A DNA stretch of 64,000 nt from Photobacterium lutimaris (GTDB lineage: Bacteria > Pseudomonadota > Gammaproteobacteria > Enterobacterales > Vibrionaceae): the NCBI RefSeq assembly GCF_003025555.1, contig NZ_PYMH01000007.1, positions 124,001 to 188,000 on the forward strand, given 5' to 3'. Positions 45,191 to 56,109 of this stretch are shown here, one piece after another. Position numbers and translations under genes: made by a program. Within the stretch, counting starts at the first letter, position 1. Each line of letters begins with the position of its first letter. The notes beneath the pieces were generated by a model. The model saw only the letters and a list, made by a program, of their open reading frames with translations, made no database searches and was not told the origin of the DNA.

Positions 45191-46357
45191 ATGAGTGACA
45201 AGAAGCTAGCCACCGTCGCTGTTCGCACCGGCATCGAATCCGATACCCAGTATAATGCTGTGGTTCCTCCTCTCTATTTAACCTCGACCTATAGCTTCTC
45301 GCAACTGGGAGAGGTGCCGCAATATGATTATTCTCGTTCTGGCAACCCCACTCGCAATACGCTGGCTGATGCGCTAGCTGAGCTTGAGGGGGGCGCAGGC
45401 GCGGTCGTGACCAACTGTGGTACGGCGGCCATCAACTTGCTTGCCTCTGCATTGATTGGGCCGGAAGATTTGATTATTGCTCCGCATGATTGTTATGGCG
45501 GCACCTATCGCTTGTTCAATACCCGTGCGGCAAAGGGCGACTTCAAGGTTCGATTCATTGACCAAACGGATCCGGCTGCTGTCGCTGAAGCGTTGGCACT
45601 GCAGCCCAAGCTGATCTGGGTAGAAACCCCGTCAAACCCATTGTTACGCATTGTGGATGTGGCGGAGCTCTGTGCTACAGCGAAGCAGACTGGGGCATTG
45701 GTGGCTGTCGACAATACTTTCCTCTCTCCGATCCTCCAGCAGCCTATCGCGTTGGGTGCCGATTTTGTTGTTCATTCAACGACCAAATATATTAATGGCC
45801 ATTCGGATGTGGTCGGTGGTGTTTTGATTTCCAAGACCGAAGAGCATGCAGAAGAGATTGCCTGGTGGGCAAACTGTATCGGTGCGACCGGGGCGCCATT
45901 CGATGCCTATATGACATTGCGGGGACTGCGGACCTTGGCACCAAGAATGCGGATGCATGAAGAAAATAGCCGACAGATCTTGGCATACCTGCAGCAACAG
46001 CCGCTGGTTGGCAACATTTACCACCCGAGCCAGCCTGAGCACCCGGGCCATGCCATTGCGCTCAAGCAGCAAAAGGGCTTCGGGGCGATGCTGAGCTTTG
46101 AAATGGCTGGCGGCATGGCGCAGCTGGAAGTGTTTGTAAAAGAGCTAAACTGTTTCTCATTGGCGGAATCATTAGGCGGGACCGAGAGTTTGATTTGTCA
46201 CCCTGCCAGCATGACACACCGTGCGATGTCGGATGAAGCTCAGGCCGAAGCGGGTTTGAAGCCGTCGCTGTTAAGACTGTCGGTTGGCCTAGAGGATCCT
46301 GAAGATTTGATTGCTGATCTTGAGCAGGCTTTCAATAAAGCCTCGGAGGTGGCCTAA
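45191..46357 (+). CDS. metB: Cystathionine gamma-synthase
   Basis: PLP enzyme joining cysteine to an acylated homoserine, giving cystathionine. The 388 residues match E. coli MetB. YSRSGNPTRNTL near 47 binds the phosphate, CYGGTYRLF near 101 is conserved, and Lys199 in HSTTKYINGH forms the Schiff base. AAGGAAA precedes the ATG. metL begins at the next base after its stop, so the two form a coupled metBL operon behind the met boxes. Confidence 0.96.
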   Translation: MSDKKLATVAVRTGIESDTQYNAVVPPLYLTSTYSFSQLGEVPQYDYSRSGNPTRNTLADALAELEGGAGAVVTNCGTAAINLLASALIGPEDLIIAPHDCYGGTYRLFNTRAAKGDFKVRFIDQTDPAAVAEALALQPKLIWVETPSNPLLRIVDVAELCATAKQTGALVAVDNTFLSPILQQPIALGADFVVHSTTKYINGHSDVVGGVLISKTEEHAEEIAWWANCIGATGAPFDAYMTLRGLRTLAPRMRMHEENSRQILAYLQQQPLVGNIYHPSQPEHPGHAIALKQQKGFGAMLSFEMAGGMAQLEVFVKELNCFSLAESLGGTESLICHPASMTHRAMSDEAQAEAGLKPSLLRLSVGLEDPEDLIADLEQAFNKASEVA

Positions 46358-48781
46358 ATGAGCGTTTCTTTTGCACGTCAACTGCATAAGTTCGGGGGCA
46401 GCAGCCTGGCTGATCCCGAGTGCTACCTACGGGTGGCAGACATTTTGCGGGAATACTCGAACGATAACGATTTAGTGGTGGTGTCGGCGGCTGGCAAGAC
46501 GACTAACGGTTTGATTGAGTGGCTTGAACTGTTGGATAAAGACGGCCGTCAGGCCCATGAAGCCCTGCAGTCATTGCGCAGTTTTCAGCAGACACTGATT
46601 GAGTCGTTGTTGGATGGGGAGGCGGCCGATGAGCTGTTGACCCAGCTGCACCTAGAGCTGGGCGAGTTATCAAGCCTGGCGGAAAAGCCCCGGGATGAAG
46701 CCGAGCAAGCCAAGGTGTTGGGTCACGGTGAGCAATGGTCAGCCCGTTTGTTGGCCGCCTTGCTGAGCAAACAGCAATTGCCGGCGGTGAGCTTAGACTC
46801 TCGTTGCTTCCTGCGTGCTGAGCGCTCTGCACAGCCGGAAGTGGACCGCGCCCTGTCACGACCGCTGCTCAAGGAGCAGTTGGCCCAATATAGCCAGCAG
46901 CGGGTGGTGATCACCGGCTTCATGGCTCAGAACAGTGCAGGTGAGACCGTACTGCTCGGGCGTAATGGCTCTGATTATTCGGCGACGGTGATCGGTGCGT
47001 TGGCCGATGTTGATCGTGTCACCATCTGGAGTGATGTTGCGGGGGTCTACAGTGCCGATCCTCGCAAGGTTGCCGATGCCTGCCTGTTGCCACTGTTACG
47101 CCTTGATGAAGCCAGTGAACTGGCGCGCTTGGCGGCGCCGGTATTGCATAGCCGTACGTTGCAGCCGGTCGCTCAAAGTGCCATTGATTTGACCCTTCGC
47201 TGCAGCCATCTGCCGGAGCAGGGTTCGACCCGGGTCGAGCGGGTTCTGGCCTCTGGGCGCGGTGCCAAAATCATCACCTCGCTGGACGAGGTCTGCCTGA
47301 TTGAGCTGTCGGTGACTCGAGCTCATGATTTTGCGCCTATCGCTACTGATATCGAGCGTTTCCTGCAGCGTACTCAATTGCAGCCTCTCGCCCGCTGTTT
47401 TGAACCGGATAAAGGTCGGGTGCAGCTGGCTTATACCGCCGAGGTTGTAAATAGCGTATTGGCCCAGCTGCAGGACAGCGGCATTGCCGCGGAGTTGCGC
47501 TTGCGTGAGGGCTTCTCGTTGGTGGCGGCAGTGGGCGCCGGGGTGGTGAACAATGCCGTCCATTGCTATGGGTTCTATCAGCAGCTCAAAGGCCAGGCGT
47601 TGGAGTTTATTGCCGAGTCTGAATCGGGCTTGAGCCTCGTTGCTGTGCTGCGCAAGGCCGATACTGACAGCTTGATCCAGGGGATCCACCAGAGTTTGTT
47701 CCAGGCCCAGAAACGTATTGGTCTCGTTCTCTGTGGCAAGGGCAATATCGGCAGTCGCTGGCTGGAGTTGTTCGAGCGCGAGAAGGCGACGCTGGAGAAG
47801 CGTCATGGCATGAGCTTTACCTTGATCGGGGTGGTCGATAGCCGTCGCCACTGGATTGATTTTGACGGTATTGATGCCGGCCGGGCTCATAATGCGTTTG
47901 ATGATGAGTCGGTTGGATATGACCGAACCGATGGCGATTGGCTCTCGGTGCTGGCCCACCATACCTATGATGATGTGATGGTGCTGGATGTGACAGCTAG
48001 CAGCGAACTGGCTGCGCGTTACCCGCAGGTAGCAGAGTCAGGGCTACACCTGATTTCAGCCAACAAAGTCGCTGGCTCGGCGTCTGGCAAGGATTACCAC
48101 CAAGTGATTGATGCCTTTGCCAAGAGTAGCCGTTTCTGGCTCTACAACGCCACCGTTGGTGCTGGGCTACCGGTCAATCATACGGTACGTGATTTACGTG
48201 AGAGTGGCGATGAAATCATTGCCTTGTCGGGGATTTTCTCTGGTACCTTGTCTTGGCTGTTCCAGCAGTATGATGGCTCGGTACCGTTCTCGCAGCTGGT
48301 TGAGCTGGCGTGGCAGCAAGGCCTGACCGAGCCGGATCCTCGCCATGACTTGGATGGCAGCGATGTGATGCGTAAGCTGGTTATTTTGGCGCGCGAATCG
48401 GGTTTGTCACTGGAGCCTGAGCAGGTCAAGGTCGAAACCTTGGTACCGGATTCGCTGGCGGCGCTTGGCGTGGATGACTTCTTCGAGCAGGCTGCAGAGT
48501 TGGATGAATTGCTGCATGAACGTCTGCTCAAGGCCCAGAGAGAAGAGAAGGTACTGCGCTACATCGCTCGCTTGGATCGCCATGGTAAGGCGGCGGTGGG
48601 AATAGAGGCGCTGCCTCGCGAGCATGCTCTGGCCAACTTGCTGCCATGCGATAATATTTTTGCTATCGAAAGCCACTGGTACCGCGATAACCCATTGGTG
48701 ATCCGTGGTCCGGGGGCCGGCCGAGACGTGACGGCAGGTGCCCTGCTATCGGATATCAACCGCCTGGCTTCGATGTTGTAA
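46358..48781 (+). CDS. metL: Bifunctional aspartokinase II / homoserine dehydrogenase II
   Basis: Catalyses the first and third steps from aspartate to homoserine in the methionine branch. In 807 residues, the N-terminal kinase (about 1-290) has HKFGGSSLADPE and GRNGSDYSATVIGAL, a regulatory ACT-like middle (about 310-450) follows, and the dehydrogenase (about 455-807) begins VLCGKGNIGSRWLE and includes SANKVAGSASGKDY and the GPGAGRDVTAGALLSDI end. E. coli MetL is not feedback-inhibited but is repressed by methionine, which the met boxes support here. Confidence 0.96.
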   Translation: MSVSFARQLHKFGGSSLADPECYLRVADILREYSNDNDLVVVSAAGKTTNGLIEWLELLDKDGRQAHEALQSLRSFQQTLIESLLDGEAADELLTQLHLELGELSSLAEKPRDEAEQAKVLGHGEQWSARLLAALLSKQQLPAVSLDSRCFLRAERSAQPEVDRALSRPLLKEQLAQYSQQRVVITGFMAQNSAGETVLLGRNGSDYSATVIGALADVDRVTIWSDVAGVYSADPRKVADACLLPLLRLDEASELARLAAPVLHSRTLQPVAQSAIDLTLRCSHLPEQGSTRVERVLASGRGAKIITSLDEVCLIELSVTRAHDFAPIATDIERFLQRTQLQPLARCFEPDKGRVQLAYTAEVVNSVLAQLQDSGIAAELRLREGFSLVAAVGAGVVNNAVHCYGFYQQLKGQALEFIAESESGLSLVAVLRKADTDSLIQGIHQSLFQAQKRIGLVLCGKGNIGSRWLELFEREKATLEKRHGMSFTLIGVVDSRRHWIDFDGIDAGRAHNAFDDESVGYDRTDGDWLSVLAHHTYDDVMVLDVTASSELAARYPQVAESGLHLISANKVAGSASGKDYHQVIDAFAKSSRFWLYNATVGAGLPVNHTVRDLRESGDEIIALSGIFSGTLSWLFQQYDGSVPFSQLVELAWQQGLTEPDPRHDLDGSDVMRKLVILARESGLSLEPEQVKVETLVPDSLAALGVDDFFEQAAELDELLHERLLKAQREEKVLRYIARLDRHGKAAVGIEALPREHALANLLPCDNIFAIESHWYRDNPLVIRGPGAGRDVTAGALLSDINRLASML

Positions 48782-48914
48782 AGGCGTTTAGCTGGGGAGG
48801 TAATGGATGGGGTGGTGAGTGGTATATGCTAAAAGGCTGCCGCTCCTGTGGCGCATTGCACTAATATTCATTATTCAGCCAGATTAAGTCTCTGCCGGAA
48901 TCCGTCATGACCTT

Positions 48915-48937
48915 AAAGCCCGCTATTGGCGGGCTTT
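48915..48937 (+). terminator. Weak terminator after metL
   Basis: AAAGCCCGC pairs with GCGGGCTTT around a 5-base loop; only three T follow, so termination may be partial and let some transcripts reach metF. Confidence 0.6.
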
Positions 48938-49031
48938 GTGCTATCTGTGTATGTTGAAGTTATTGCAATTTGAAGTTGAAAATTATTCATGATCATGATG
49001 TTGACAATAAATTGGTTACAAGACATTCTGT

Positions 49032-50003
<972 letters not shown>

Positions 50004-50031
50004 TTTTGCCTCTTCGGGGTCGAGATAAAAG

Positions 50032-50056
50032 AAAAGCCGCATTGAGCGGCTTTTTT
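50032..50056 (+). terminator. Terminator after metF
   Basis: AAAAGCCGC pairs with GCGGCTTTT across a 5-base loop, then T. It may also help to end aphA from the other side. Confidence 0.85.
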
Positions 50057-50074
50057 ATGTTTGGTAGTCAGTGC

Positions 50075-50638
50075 TTAAAGTGCAACCGGGCTACCCGCTG
50101 AGTCCATGTCCTTCAGTTCGGTCAACACTTCCTCGGCCCAGTCAATCCATGCCTGACGGTTGTGGATCGCACGGCGAAGGGTTAGACGGTCAAGACGGGA
50201 TTGGCGATCGAGGTTTTTGTGGTCAGCAAAATGGATCTTTTCCATTTCGTTGTAGTGGTTGATAAGGGTATGCGACTCTTCAATCAGGCCTTCGAGCTGC
50301 TGTTGCATTGGCTCTGAATTGTGCACACCGCAAACGACCAGCTTAGCTGAAAACTCATCGCGGATGGTTGGGTTGCGGGCAGGTTCTTGGAACCATTCAA
50401 ACAGGGCCTGACGGCCCAGATCGGTAATGGAATACACCTTACGATCGGGTTTGCCTTCTTGTGGTTCAAGTTGACAGGTTACCTGGTTGTTGCCGGCCAT
50501 TTTGTTCAACTCGCGATACACTTGCTGGTGGCTGGCTTTCCAGAAATAACCAATACTATGGGAAAACTCTTTGGTGATATCGTAACCGGTGGCATCGCGG
50601 TTACTCAACACAGTTAAAATAACGTGTGGTAGTGACAT
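50075..50638 (-). CDS. aphA: PadR-family regulator AphA (low-cell-density quorum-sensing regulator)
   Basis: In V. cholerae AphA, with AphB, activates tcpPH and is the master regulator of the low-density state. The 187 residues are strikingly like it: the winged-helix part MSLPHVILTVLSNRDATGYD ... FWKASHQQVYRELNKM ... EPQEGKPDRKVYSIT is nearly identical as I recall that protein, and the C-terminal half (helical dimerisation, LDRLTLRRAIHNRQAWIDWAEEVL) follows. Gene order ppc-aphA also matches V. cholerae. GGATAGAAGAG precedes the ATG. Confidence 0.93.
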   Translation of the reverse strand: MSLPHVILTVLSNRDATGYDITKEFSHSIGYFWKASHQQVYRELNKMAGNNQVTCQLEPQEGKPDRKVYSITDLGRQALFEWFQEPARNPTIRDEFSAKLVVCGVHNSEPMQQQLEGLIEESHTLINHYNEMEKIHFADHKNLDRQSRLDRLTLRRAIHNRQAWIDWAEEVLTELKDMDSAGSPVAL

Positions 50639-50999
50639 CTCTTCTATCCGTTAAAATACTACATAAAAAAATAACTCGAATGGCCTGGCCGGAGGTGGCC
50701 GCAACGTACCCATCGCTCATTGGCGTTTTTATAATCGTATTGTTGCAGTGCCTGATCGAGATCACATAGCATACACATCAACGGACTATTTTTCGACATC
50801 AGAGCGAGATATCGACGAAAACGGGTGCAACCAATTGCCCGTCTTGTGATGCTGGTCTATATATTGCGAGATAATTTGTATTTGTTCTTTGATGCAAGTG
50901 GTTTTCTATCAAGCAGTTTCACTGCGTTAGGTTTTATTTTAGCTGACATAATATCTGTGGGGCTGTCTCAATAATGAGGCGATAAAAAAATAGCGGAAT
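50639..50999 (-). promoter_or_regulatory. aphA upstream region
   Basis: About 360 bases between aphA and the ppc terminator with no gene. In vibrios this region carries LuxR/HapR sites, AphA autoregulatory sites and a leader paired by Qrr small RNAs. I could not identify any of these securely; ATTATTGAGA (minus strand, around 50970) is only a partial resemblance to the LuxR half-site. Confidence 0.4.
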
Positions 51000-51002
51000 A
51001 AA

Positions 51003-51032
51003 AAAAGGCTACCGCGATAGCGGTAGCCTTTT
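51003..51032 (-). terminator. Terminator after ppc
   Basis: AAAAGGCTACCGC (51003-51015) pairs with GCGGTAGCCTTTT (51020-51032); the minus strand continues with T. It lies 20 bases past the ppc stop and separates it from aphA. Confidence 0.9.
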
Positions 51033-51052
51033 GTTGGTGATGTTTGTCGCAC

Positions 51053-53683
51053 TTAACCGGTGTTACGCATGCCCGTTGCAATACCGGCAATGGTCACCAT
51101 CAAGGCTTCTTCCAGCATCGGAGAAGGTGTTTCTTGGCGGCGGGTACGGTAGAGCAGTTCGGCCTGAAGCATATTCAATGGTTCGACGTAGATATTACGC
51201 AGGCGGATGGACTCGGCACCCCATGGGTTTTGCTCCATTAGGTGGGCGCTGTTTTCCACGGTGAGAACGGCCTTGATATCTTTCTGCAGCTGATCACGAA
51301 GTTTTTGGCCTGTAGGCCATAGTGACTTTTCGGTCAGGCGTTGGTCATAGTATTCGGCAATCCCGATATTGGTCTTGGTAAAGACCATTTCCAGCATCCC
51401 TAGGCGGGTTGAGAAGAATGGCCACTCACGGCACATCTCTTCCAGCTGTGGGGCATGGCCCTTGTCAATCGAAAATTGGATCGCTTCACCGGCACCCAAC
51501 CAAGCTGGCAGGATCAAACGGTTCTGGCTCCAGGCGAAAATCCACGGGATAGCTCGCAGACTCTCTACGCCGCCTTTCGGATTACGTTTGGCAGGACGTG
51601 AGCCCAGTGGTAGTTTGCCCAGCTCCAGCTCAGGGGTTGCGGCACGGAAGTACGGAACAAACTTTTCGTTGCCACGTACCACATCGCGGTAGGCGTCGCA
51701 GGAGACTTCAGACAAGACATCCATCAGTTCGCGCCATTCTTGTTTCGGCTGCGGTGGCGGCATCAGGTTAGCTTCAAGGATCGCACTGGCATACAGGCTC
51801 AGGCTGTTAACCGCGACTTCCGGCAGACCCAGCTTGAAGCGGATCATCTCGCCTTGTTCGGTAACGCGTAGACCGCCTTTCAGGCTGCGCGGTGGCTGTG
51901 ATAACAGTGCGGCGTGAGCAGGGGCACCGCCACGACCGATAGAGCCGCCACGACCGTGGAATAGGGTCAGCTCAACAGCAGCCTCTTCACAGACGTTAAC
52001 CAGAGATTCCATTGCATGGTACTGGGCCCAGCCTGCCGCCATGACGCCGGCATCTTTTGCTGAGTCGGAATAGCCAATCATTACCATCTGGTGGTTCTGG
52101 ATGTAGCCGCGGTACCAGTCGATGTTCATTAACTGCTTGATCACGCTCTCGGCATTGTTGAGATCTTCCAGGGTCTCGAACAGCGGGCAGACATCCATGC
52201 GGAATTTGCAACCGGCTTCTTGTAGCAGCAGGTGAACAGCCAGTACATCGGAGGCGGTACGGGCCATGGAAATCACGTAGGCACCCAGTGCCTCTCGAGG
52301 TTGATCGGCAATCGCCTTGCAAGTGTCGATGACTTCTTTGACTTCCGCTGACGGTTCCCAGTCGCGCGGGAGTAGCGGACGCTTGGATGACAGCTCACGG
52401 ACAAGGAATGCCACTTTGTCCTGCTCGCTCCACTGATCGTAGTCACCGAGACCGAGGTAGCGGGTCAGCTCTGAAATAACGTTGGAGTGGCGGGTGCTTT
52501 CCTGGCGAATATCAAGGCGTACCAGATGCACACCGAAACACTTGATTCGGCGCAGTACGTCAAGCAGCAGGCCGTCGGCGATGATCCCCATGTCGCAGTC
52601 ATGGAGAGAGCGGTAACATGCGTACAGCGGGTCCCATAGCTGTTCGATATCGTCGATGATCCCGAAGCTAGGGGCATCGAGGCCTTTGATCTTGGCATCA
52701 AGCACGTCACGGGTATTGGTTAGCTTGGCGCGGAGATCCTTGAGGATGGCACGGTACGGTTCATGTTCGTCACCAGCCAATTCACGTAGCTCGTCGTTAC
52801 ACTTGACCATCGACAGCTCGCTGACCAGCTCCTTGACATCCTGCAGGTAGAGATCAGCGGCTTTCCAGCGTGACAGCAACAATACTTCGCGGGTCACCTC
52901 GGAGGTCACAAACGGGTTACCGTCGCGGTCACCGCCCATCCATGACGAGAAGGTCACCGGTGCTGCATCAATCGGCAGCCTTTCGCCCAGGTGGGCTGTC
53001 AATTTCTCATCAAACTGACGCAGGAATTCCGGCACGGCGTGCCACAGCGAGTTTTCAACCACCGCAAAGCCCCATTTGGCTTCATCGAGTGGGGTTGGGC
53101 GCTGTTTACGGATCACGTCGGAATGCCATGCCTGGGCTATCAGCTGCTCTAGGCGGCGTTCGACACGCTGGCGCTCGCTGGCCGACAGCTCGCTAAGCTC
53201 CAGTTTGGAAAGGCATTTGTTGATCTGTACCAGCTTGTGGATCATGGTGCGGCGGGCAATTTCCGTCGGGTGGGCTGTCAGTACCAGATCAATATTAAGT
53301 TCGCGAACCGCCTGAATAGAATCGAATTGGCTGATGTCCTGCTCATCCAGTTTGGCAAACAGGGCATCGATAGAGTCTGGGCTGCAGATATGTTCTTCAC
53401 TATGGCGAGACACCGTATGATACTGCTCGGCAATGTTGGTTAGGTTCAAGAACTGGCTGAAGGCCCTAGCAACAGGCAGTAACTGATCGTCTGGCAGGTT
53501 CTGCAGTTCGTCGATCAGCTTGGCACGATCATCCTGGTTACCTGACCGGGCAGATTTGGACAGTTTGCGGATGGTCTCTACTTTACCCAGTAGCGCTTCA
53601 CCATGCGCATCCTTGATTGTCGTGCCCAGCATGTGGCCGAGCATACTGACGTTGCTTCTAAGCGCGCTGTACTTTTCGTTCAT
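51053..53683 (-). CDS. ppc: Phosphoenolpyruvate carboxylase
   Basis: Anaplerotic enzyme forming oxaloacetate from phosphoenolpyruvate and bicarbonate. The 876 residues include the catalytic VLTAHPTE with His138 as in E. coli, [13 protein letters not shown] near 280, [12 protein letters not shown] near 540 and [14 protein letters not shown] near 575, and the C-terminal RNTG that forms the aspartate-inhibition site. ATG 53683 gives the family start [16 protein letters not shown]; the frame stays open to 53716. Confidence 0.98.
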   Translation of the reverse strand: MNEKYSALRSNVSMLGHMLGTTIKDAHGEALLGKVETIRKLSKSARSGNQDDRAKLIDELQNLPDDQLLPVARAFSQFLNLTNIAEQYHTVSRHSEEHICSPDSIDALFAKLDEQDISQFDSIQAVRELNIDLVLTAHPTEIARRTMIHKLVQINKCLSKLELSELSASERQRVERRLEQLIAQAWHSDVIRKQRPTPLDEAKWGFAVVENSLWHAVPEFLRQFDEKLTAHLGERLPIDAAPVTFSSWMGGDRDGNPFVTSEVTREVLLLSRWKAADLYLQDVKELVSELSMVKCNDELRELAGDEHEPYRAILKDLRAKLTNTRDVLDAKIKGLDAPSFGIIDDIEQLWDPLYACYRSLHDCDMGIIADGLLLDVLRRIKCFGVHLVRLDIRQESTRHSNVISELTRYLGLGDYDQWSEQDKVAFLVRELSSKRPLLPRDWEPSAEVKEVIDTCKAIADQPREALGAYVISMARTASDVLAVHLLLQEAGCKFRMDVCPLFETLEDLNNAESVIKQLMNIDWYRGYIQNHQMVMIGYSDSAKDAGVMAAGWAQYHAMESLVNVCEEAAVELTLFHGRGGSIGRGGAPAHAALLSQPPRSLKGGLRVTEQGEMIRFKLGLPEVAVNSLSLYASAILEANLMPPPQPKQEWRELMDVLSEVSCDAYRDVVRGNEKFVPYFRAATPELELGKLPLGSRPAKRNPKGGVESLRAIPWIFAWSQNRLILPAWLGAGEAIQFSIDKGHAPQLEEMCREWPFFSTRLGMLEMVFTKTNIGIAEYYDQRLTEKSLWPTGQKLRDQLQKDIKAVLTVENSAHLMEQNPWGAESIRLRNIYVEPLNMLQAELLYRTRRQETPSPMLEEALMVTIAGIATGMRNTG

Positions 53684-54010
53684 ATCGCATCCATCTCGTA
53701 AATTTATTACATCCAATTAACTCAATAGACAACAATCTAGCCGTGTTCAGGCTTTGAGGTCAACATTGATCGTCATAACTGGTAAGAAAACGACAGTGCA
53801 TTGATTTTTATCATGTTATGAAACCAGCGTTGTAACAAAGTGTCACGAAGAGGGCGTGATAAAGCACAAAAAGTGCGTGCTTGTTGTGCAATGTGTCGCA
53901 AAAGGCGGCATGCAGCGGTCAATTCAGTGCTTTGTTCTGCTCTATATAGACAGATCGTGGATGCAGAGGTGGGGAGGCTGACGGAAATACTATTTTTTAT
54001 CCATGAAGAG

Positions 54011-54073
54011 TTGACAGCGATAGTAAATATCGGTAAAAACATATTAATTCAAAAGATATGAATAAAAATATCA
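54011..54073 (+). promoter_or_regulatory. Arginine operon promoter with tandem ARG-box-like operators
   Basis: TTGACA (54011-54016) is a perfect -35 box; 17 bases later TAAAAA (54034-54039) is a fair -10, predicting transcription from about 54046. Two degenerate ArgR sites overlap the -10 and start: ...ATTA-ATTCA (54038-54051) and TGAAT-AAAA-ATATCA (54059-54073). Their centres are 21 bp apart, the normal spacing of paired ARG boxes. Confidence 0.6.
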
Positions 54074-54152
54074 ATGTTGAGTGATGGTTAACAAGCAAGG
54101 ACAGTTAACCGAACGGTATCAAGAATTGTAACGGAAATAGGTACGAAATCCC

Positions 54153-54200
54153 ATGAACCAAGCGACTAGCCAATCACAACATCCCCTCCGACGACGCTGA
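54153..54200 (+). CDS. Candidate arginine leader peptide
   Basis: A 15-codon frame, [15 protein letters not shown], ends with CGA CGA CGC directly before TGA. It lies about 107 bases after the predicted transcription start and 92 bases before argC. CGA is a poor codon, and CGA-CGA pairs are known to slow ribosomes in E. coli. ACCAAGCGA (54157-54165) inside the frame is exactly complementary to TCGCTTGGT (54204-54212) just after it. The ribosome site is weak (AGG 11 bases upstream). It is too short for gene finders and I know of no described homologue. Confidence 0.5.
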   Translation: MNQATSQSQHPLRRR

Positions 54201-54247
54201 GTTTCGCTTGGTGCCTCTGCGCACCCCATCTCGAGGCAGCCCTGCTG
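54157..54247 (+). promoter_or_regulatory. Mutually exclusive RNA stems in the argC leader
   Basis: Stem 1: ACCAAGCGA/TCGCTTGGT (54157-54165, 54204-54212). Stem 2: GGTGC/GCACC (54210-54214, 54221-54225). Stem 3: TGCCTC/GAGGCA (54212-54217, 54233-54238). Stem 4: CAGC/GCTG (54237-54240, 54244-54247). Neighbouring stems share bases, so they compete, as in attenuators. No T-run follows, so control would be translational or Rho-linked rather than by an intrinsic terminator. Confidence 0.5.
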
Positions 54248-54292
54248 TCAGCAATACCTCCAACACCCATAAATCAAACAAACGGACTTATT

Positions 54293-55306
54293 ATGTTGAA
54301 CACCCATATTATCGGTGCCAGCGGCTACACCGGCGCAGAGCTGGCTAAAATGGTACACCTGCATCCGCACCTTAACTTGGCGGGTTTGTATGTCTCAGCC
54401 AACAGTCTCGATGCCAACAAGCCTATCAGTGATCTCCACGGCCAGCTCAAGGGCATTGTCGATATGCCGCTGCAACCATTGCTAGCACCAGCGGGTGTTG
54501 CGAAGGCTGGGGAGATTGTATTGCTGGCAACGGCCCATGAAGTGAGCCATGACCTGGCGCCGGTGTTTTTGGCTGCAGGTTGCCAGGTGTTTGATTTATC
54601 TGGTGCCTTTCGGGTTCAGGGGGATGCGTTCTATACCCAGTATTATGGCTTCGAACACCAGTTCCCAGCGTGGTTAGAGCAAGCGGTTTACGGTCTTGCT
54701 GAATGGAACCACGATGCTATCGCCACCGCCCAGCTCATTGCTGTTCCGGGCTGTTACCCTACCGCCTCGCAACTGGCGCTGAAGCCGCTGTTGCAAAGTC
54801 AGCTGCTGGATACCCAGCAGTGGCCGGTGATCAATGCGGTAAGCGGCGTGTCAGGCGCTGGTCGCAAGGCGTCAATGACCAATAGCTTCTGCGAAGTCAG
54901 CCTGCAGGCTTACGGCATTTTTACCCACCGCCACCAGCCTGAAATCGCGACCCACTTAGATCAGGATGTGATTTTCACCCCTCACCTTGGCAATTTCAAA
55001 CGCGGTATTTTGGCCACCATCACGGCTAAATTGGCCGATGGCGTAACCAGTAAGCAGGTCGAAGTAGCTATGGCTGCGGCCTATGGGGCGAAAGGGGATA
55101 AGCACGCAGTCCGTTTACTGGGTCAGCAAGCAGCGAAACTGCAGAGTGTGGTCAACACGTGCTTTTGTGATATCGGCTGGCAGGTACAGGGAAGACACAT
55201 TATTTTAACGTCTGCGATCGATAATCTGCTCAAGGGAGCATCTTCGCAAGCGATGCAGTGCATAAATATTCGAAATGGTTTCCCTCAGCTTACAGCGTTG
55301 GTATAA
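54293..55306 (+). CDS. argC: N-acetyl-gamma-glutamyl-phosphate reductase
   Basis: Third step of arginine synthesis, NADPH-dependent. The 337 residues have the Rossmann opening [16 protein letters not shown] (5-20), the active-site Cys154 in VPGCYPTAS and the conserved HRHQPEI near 212. First gene of argC-argB-argG-argHA. GGAC lies 8 bases before the ATG. argE, normally divergent from it, is absent. Confidence 0.96.
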   Translation: MLNTHIIGASGYTGAELAKMVHLHPHLNLAGLYVSANSLDANKPISDLHGQLKGIVDMPLQPLLAPAGVAKAGEIVLLATAHEVSHDLAPVFLAAGCQVFDLSGAFRVQGDAFYTQYYGFEHQFPAWLEQAVYGLAEWNHDAIATAQLIAVPGCYPTASQLALKPLLQSQLLDTQQWPVINAVSGVSGAGRKASMTNSFCEVSLQAYGIFTHRHQPEIATHLDQDVIFTPHLGNFKRGILATITAKLADGVTSKQVEVAMAAAYGAKGDKHAVRLLGQQAAKLQSVVNTCFCDIGWQVQGRHIILTSAIDNLLKGASSQAMQCINIRNGFPQLTALV

Positions 55307-55323
55307 AGGTTAGGAGAGTCACG

Positions 55324-56109
55324 ATGAATCAGGTTCCTTTGGTAATAAAACTTGGCGGTGCCGTATTGTCTTGCGGTGAAACCCTTGGAAAATTGTTTGG
55401 CGCTATCAGTGCCTACCAGCAGCAGGCGCAGCGCCCGCTGGTTCTGGTGCATGGTGGCGGCTACTTGGTCGATGACTTGATGGCCAAGCTCCAATTGGAA
55501 ACGGTGAAGAAAGAGGGGCTTCGGGTTACACCGCCTGAGCAAATTCCCTATATCGCCGGTGCGTTGGCGGGCACTGCCAATAAGTTGCTGCAAGGGCAGG
55601 CGCAAAAAGCGGGGGTTGCAGCTGTCGGTCTCAGCCTTGCAGACGGCGGGCTGTGTAAAGTAACCATGCTGGATCCCGAACTGGGTGCTGTTGGCAAAGC
55701 GGCACCGGGTGACTGTAGCTTGGTTAGCCAAATCATGCAGGCGGGGTACTTGCCAATTGTCAGCTCCATTGGTCTTGATAGCCAAGGGCAGCTAATGAAT
55801 GTGAATGCCGATCAGGCGGCGGTGGCGGTAGCGGCTGCGCTTGATGGGGAGCTGGTGTTGCTGTCGGATGTCAGTGGCGTCTTGGACGGTAAAGGACACC
55901 TGATCTGTGATCTGACTGAGCCCGAAGCCGAAGCGTTGATTGCCCAAGCGGTGATCACCGACGGCATGGTGGTGAAAGTCCGCGCCGCGTTTGAAGCCGC
56001 CAATGCGCTGGGGCGTTCCATCGAAGTCGCGACCTGGCGTTACCCGGATAAGTTGGCAGCGTTGTTTGACGGCCACAGTATCGGTACCAAATTTTCACCT
56101 CAGGCTTGA
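55324..56109 (+). CDS. argB: Acetylglutamate kinase
   Basis: Phosphorylates N-acetylglutamate, the second step of the pathway. The 261 residues belong to the amino-acid-kinase fold: [15 protein letters not shown] (7-21) binds ATP phosphate, [13 protein letters not shown] near 41 binds substrate, and [15 protein letters not shown] near 160 is conserved. ATG 55324 has AGGAG 7 bases before it and lies 17 bases after the argC stop. An upstream in-frame start within argC was rejected. It is the E. coli-type, arginine-insensitive length. Confidence 0.95.
   Translation: MNQVPLVIKLGGAVLSCGETLGKLFGAISAYQQQAQRPLVLVHGGGYLVDDLMAKLQLETVKKEGLRVTPPEQIPYIAGALAGTANKLLQGQAQKAGVAAVGLSLADGGLCKVTMLDPELGAVGKAAPGDCSLVSQIMQAGYLPIVSSIGLDSQGQLMNVNADQAAVAVAAALDGELVLLSDVSGVLDGKGHLICDLTEPEAEALIAQAVITDGMVVKVRAAFEAANALGRSIEVATWRYPDKLAALFDGHSIGTKFSPQA

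Larger units (their letters stand above)
53684..54292. other. ppc/argC intergenic region lacking argE
   Basis: 609 bases without a credible protein gene apart from a 15-codon leader frame (54153-54200). In E. coli and most Vibrio argE lies here, divergent from argC; no stretch on either strand resembles ArgE. It holds the arg promoter, ARG-box-like sites and a structured leader. Confidence 0.7.

Noticed and set aside
47096..47962. 288-codon minus-strand frame opposite metL
   Set aside because: Antisense shadow of a fully conserved bifunctional enzyme gene.
53848..53866. TCACG-N7-CGTGA repeat as a CRP site
   Set aside because: Half-sites are in the opposite orientation to the TGTGA-N6-TCACA consensus and the spacing is wrong.
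53840..54061. 73-codon plus-strand frame between ppc and argC
   Set aside because: Overlaps the predicted arg promoter and ARG boxes, has no homology I recognise, and its composition is erratic.
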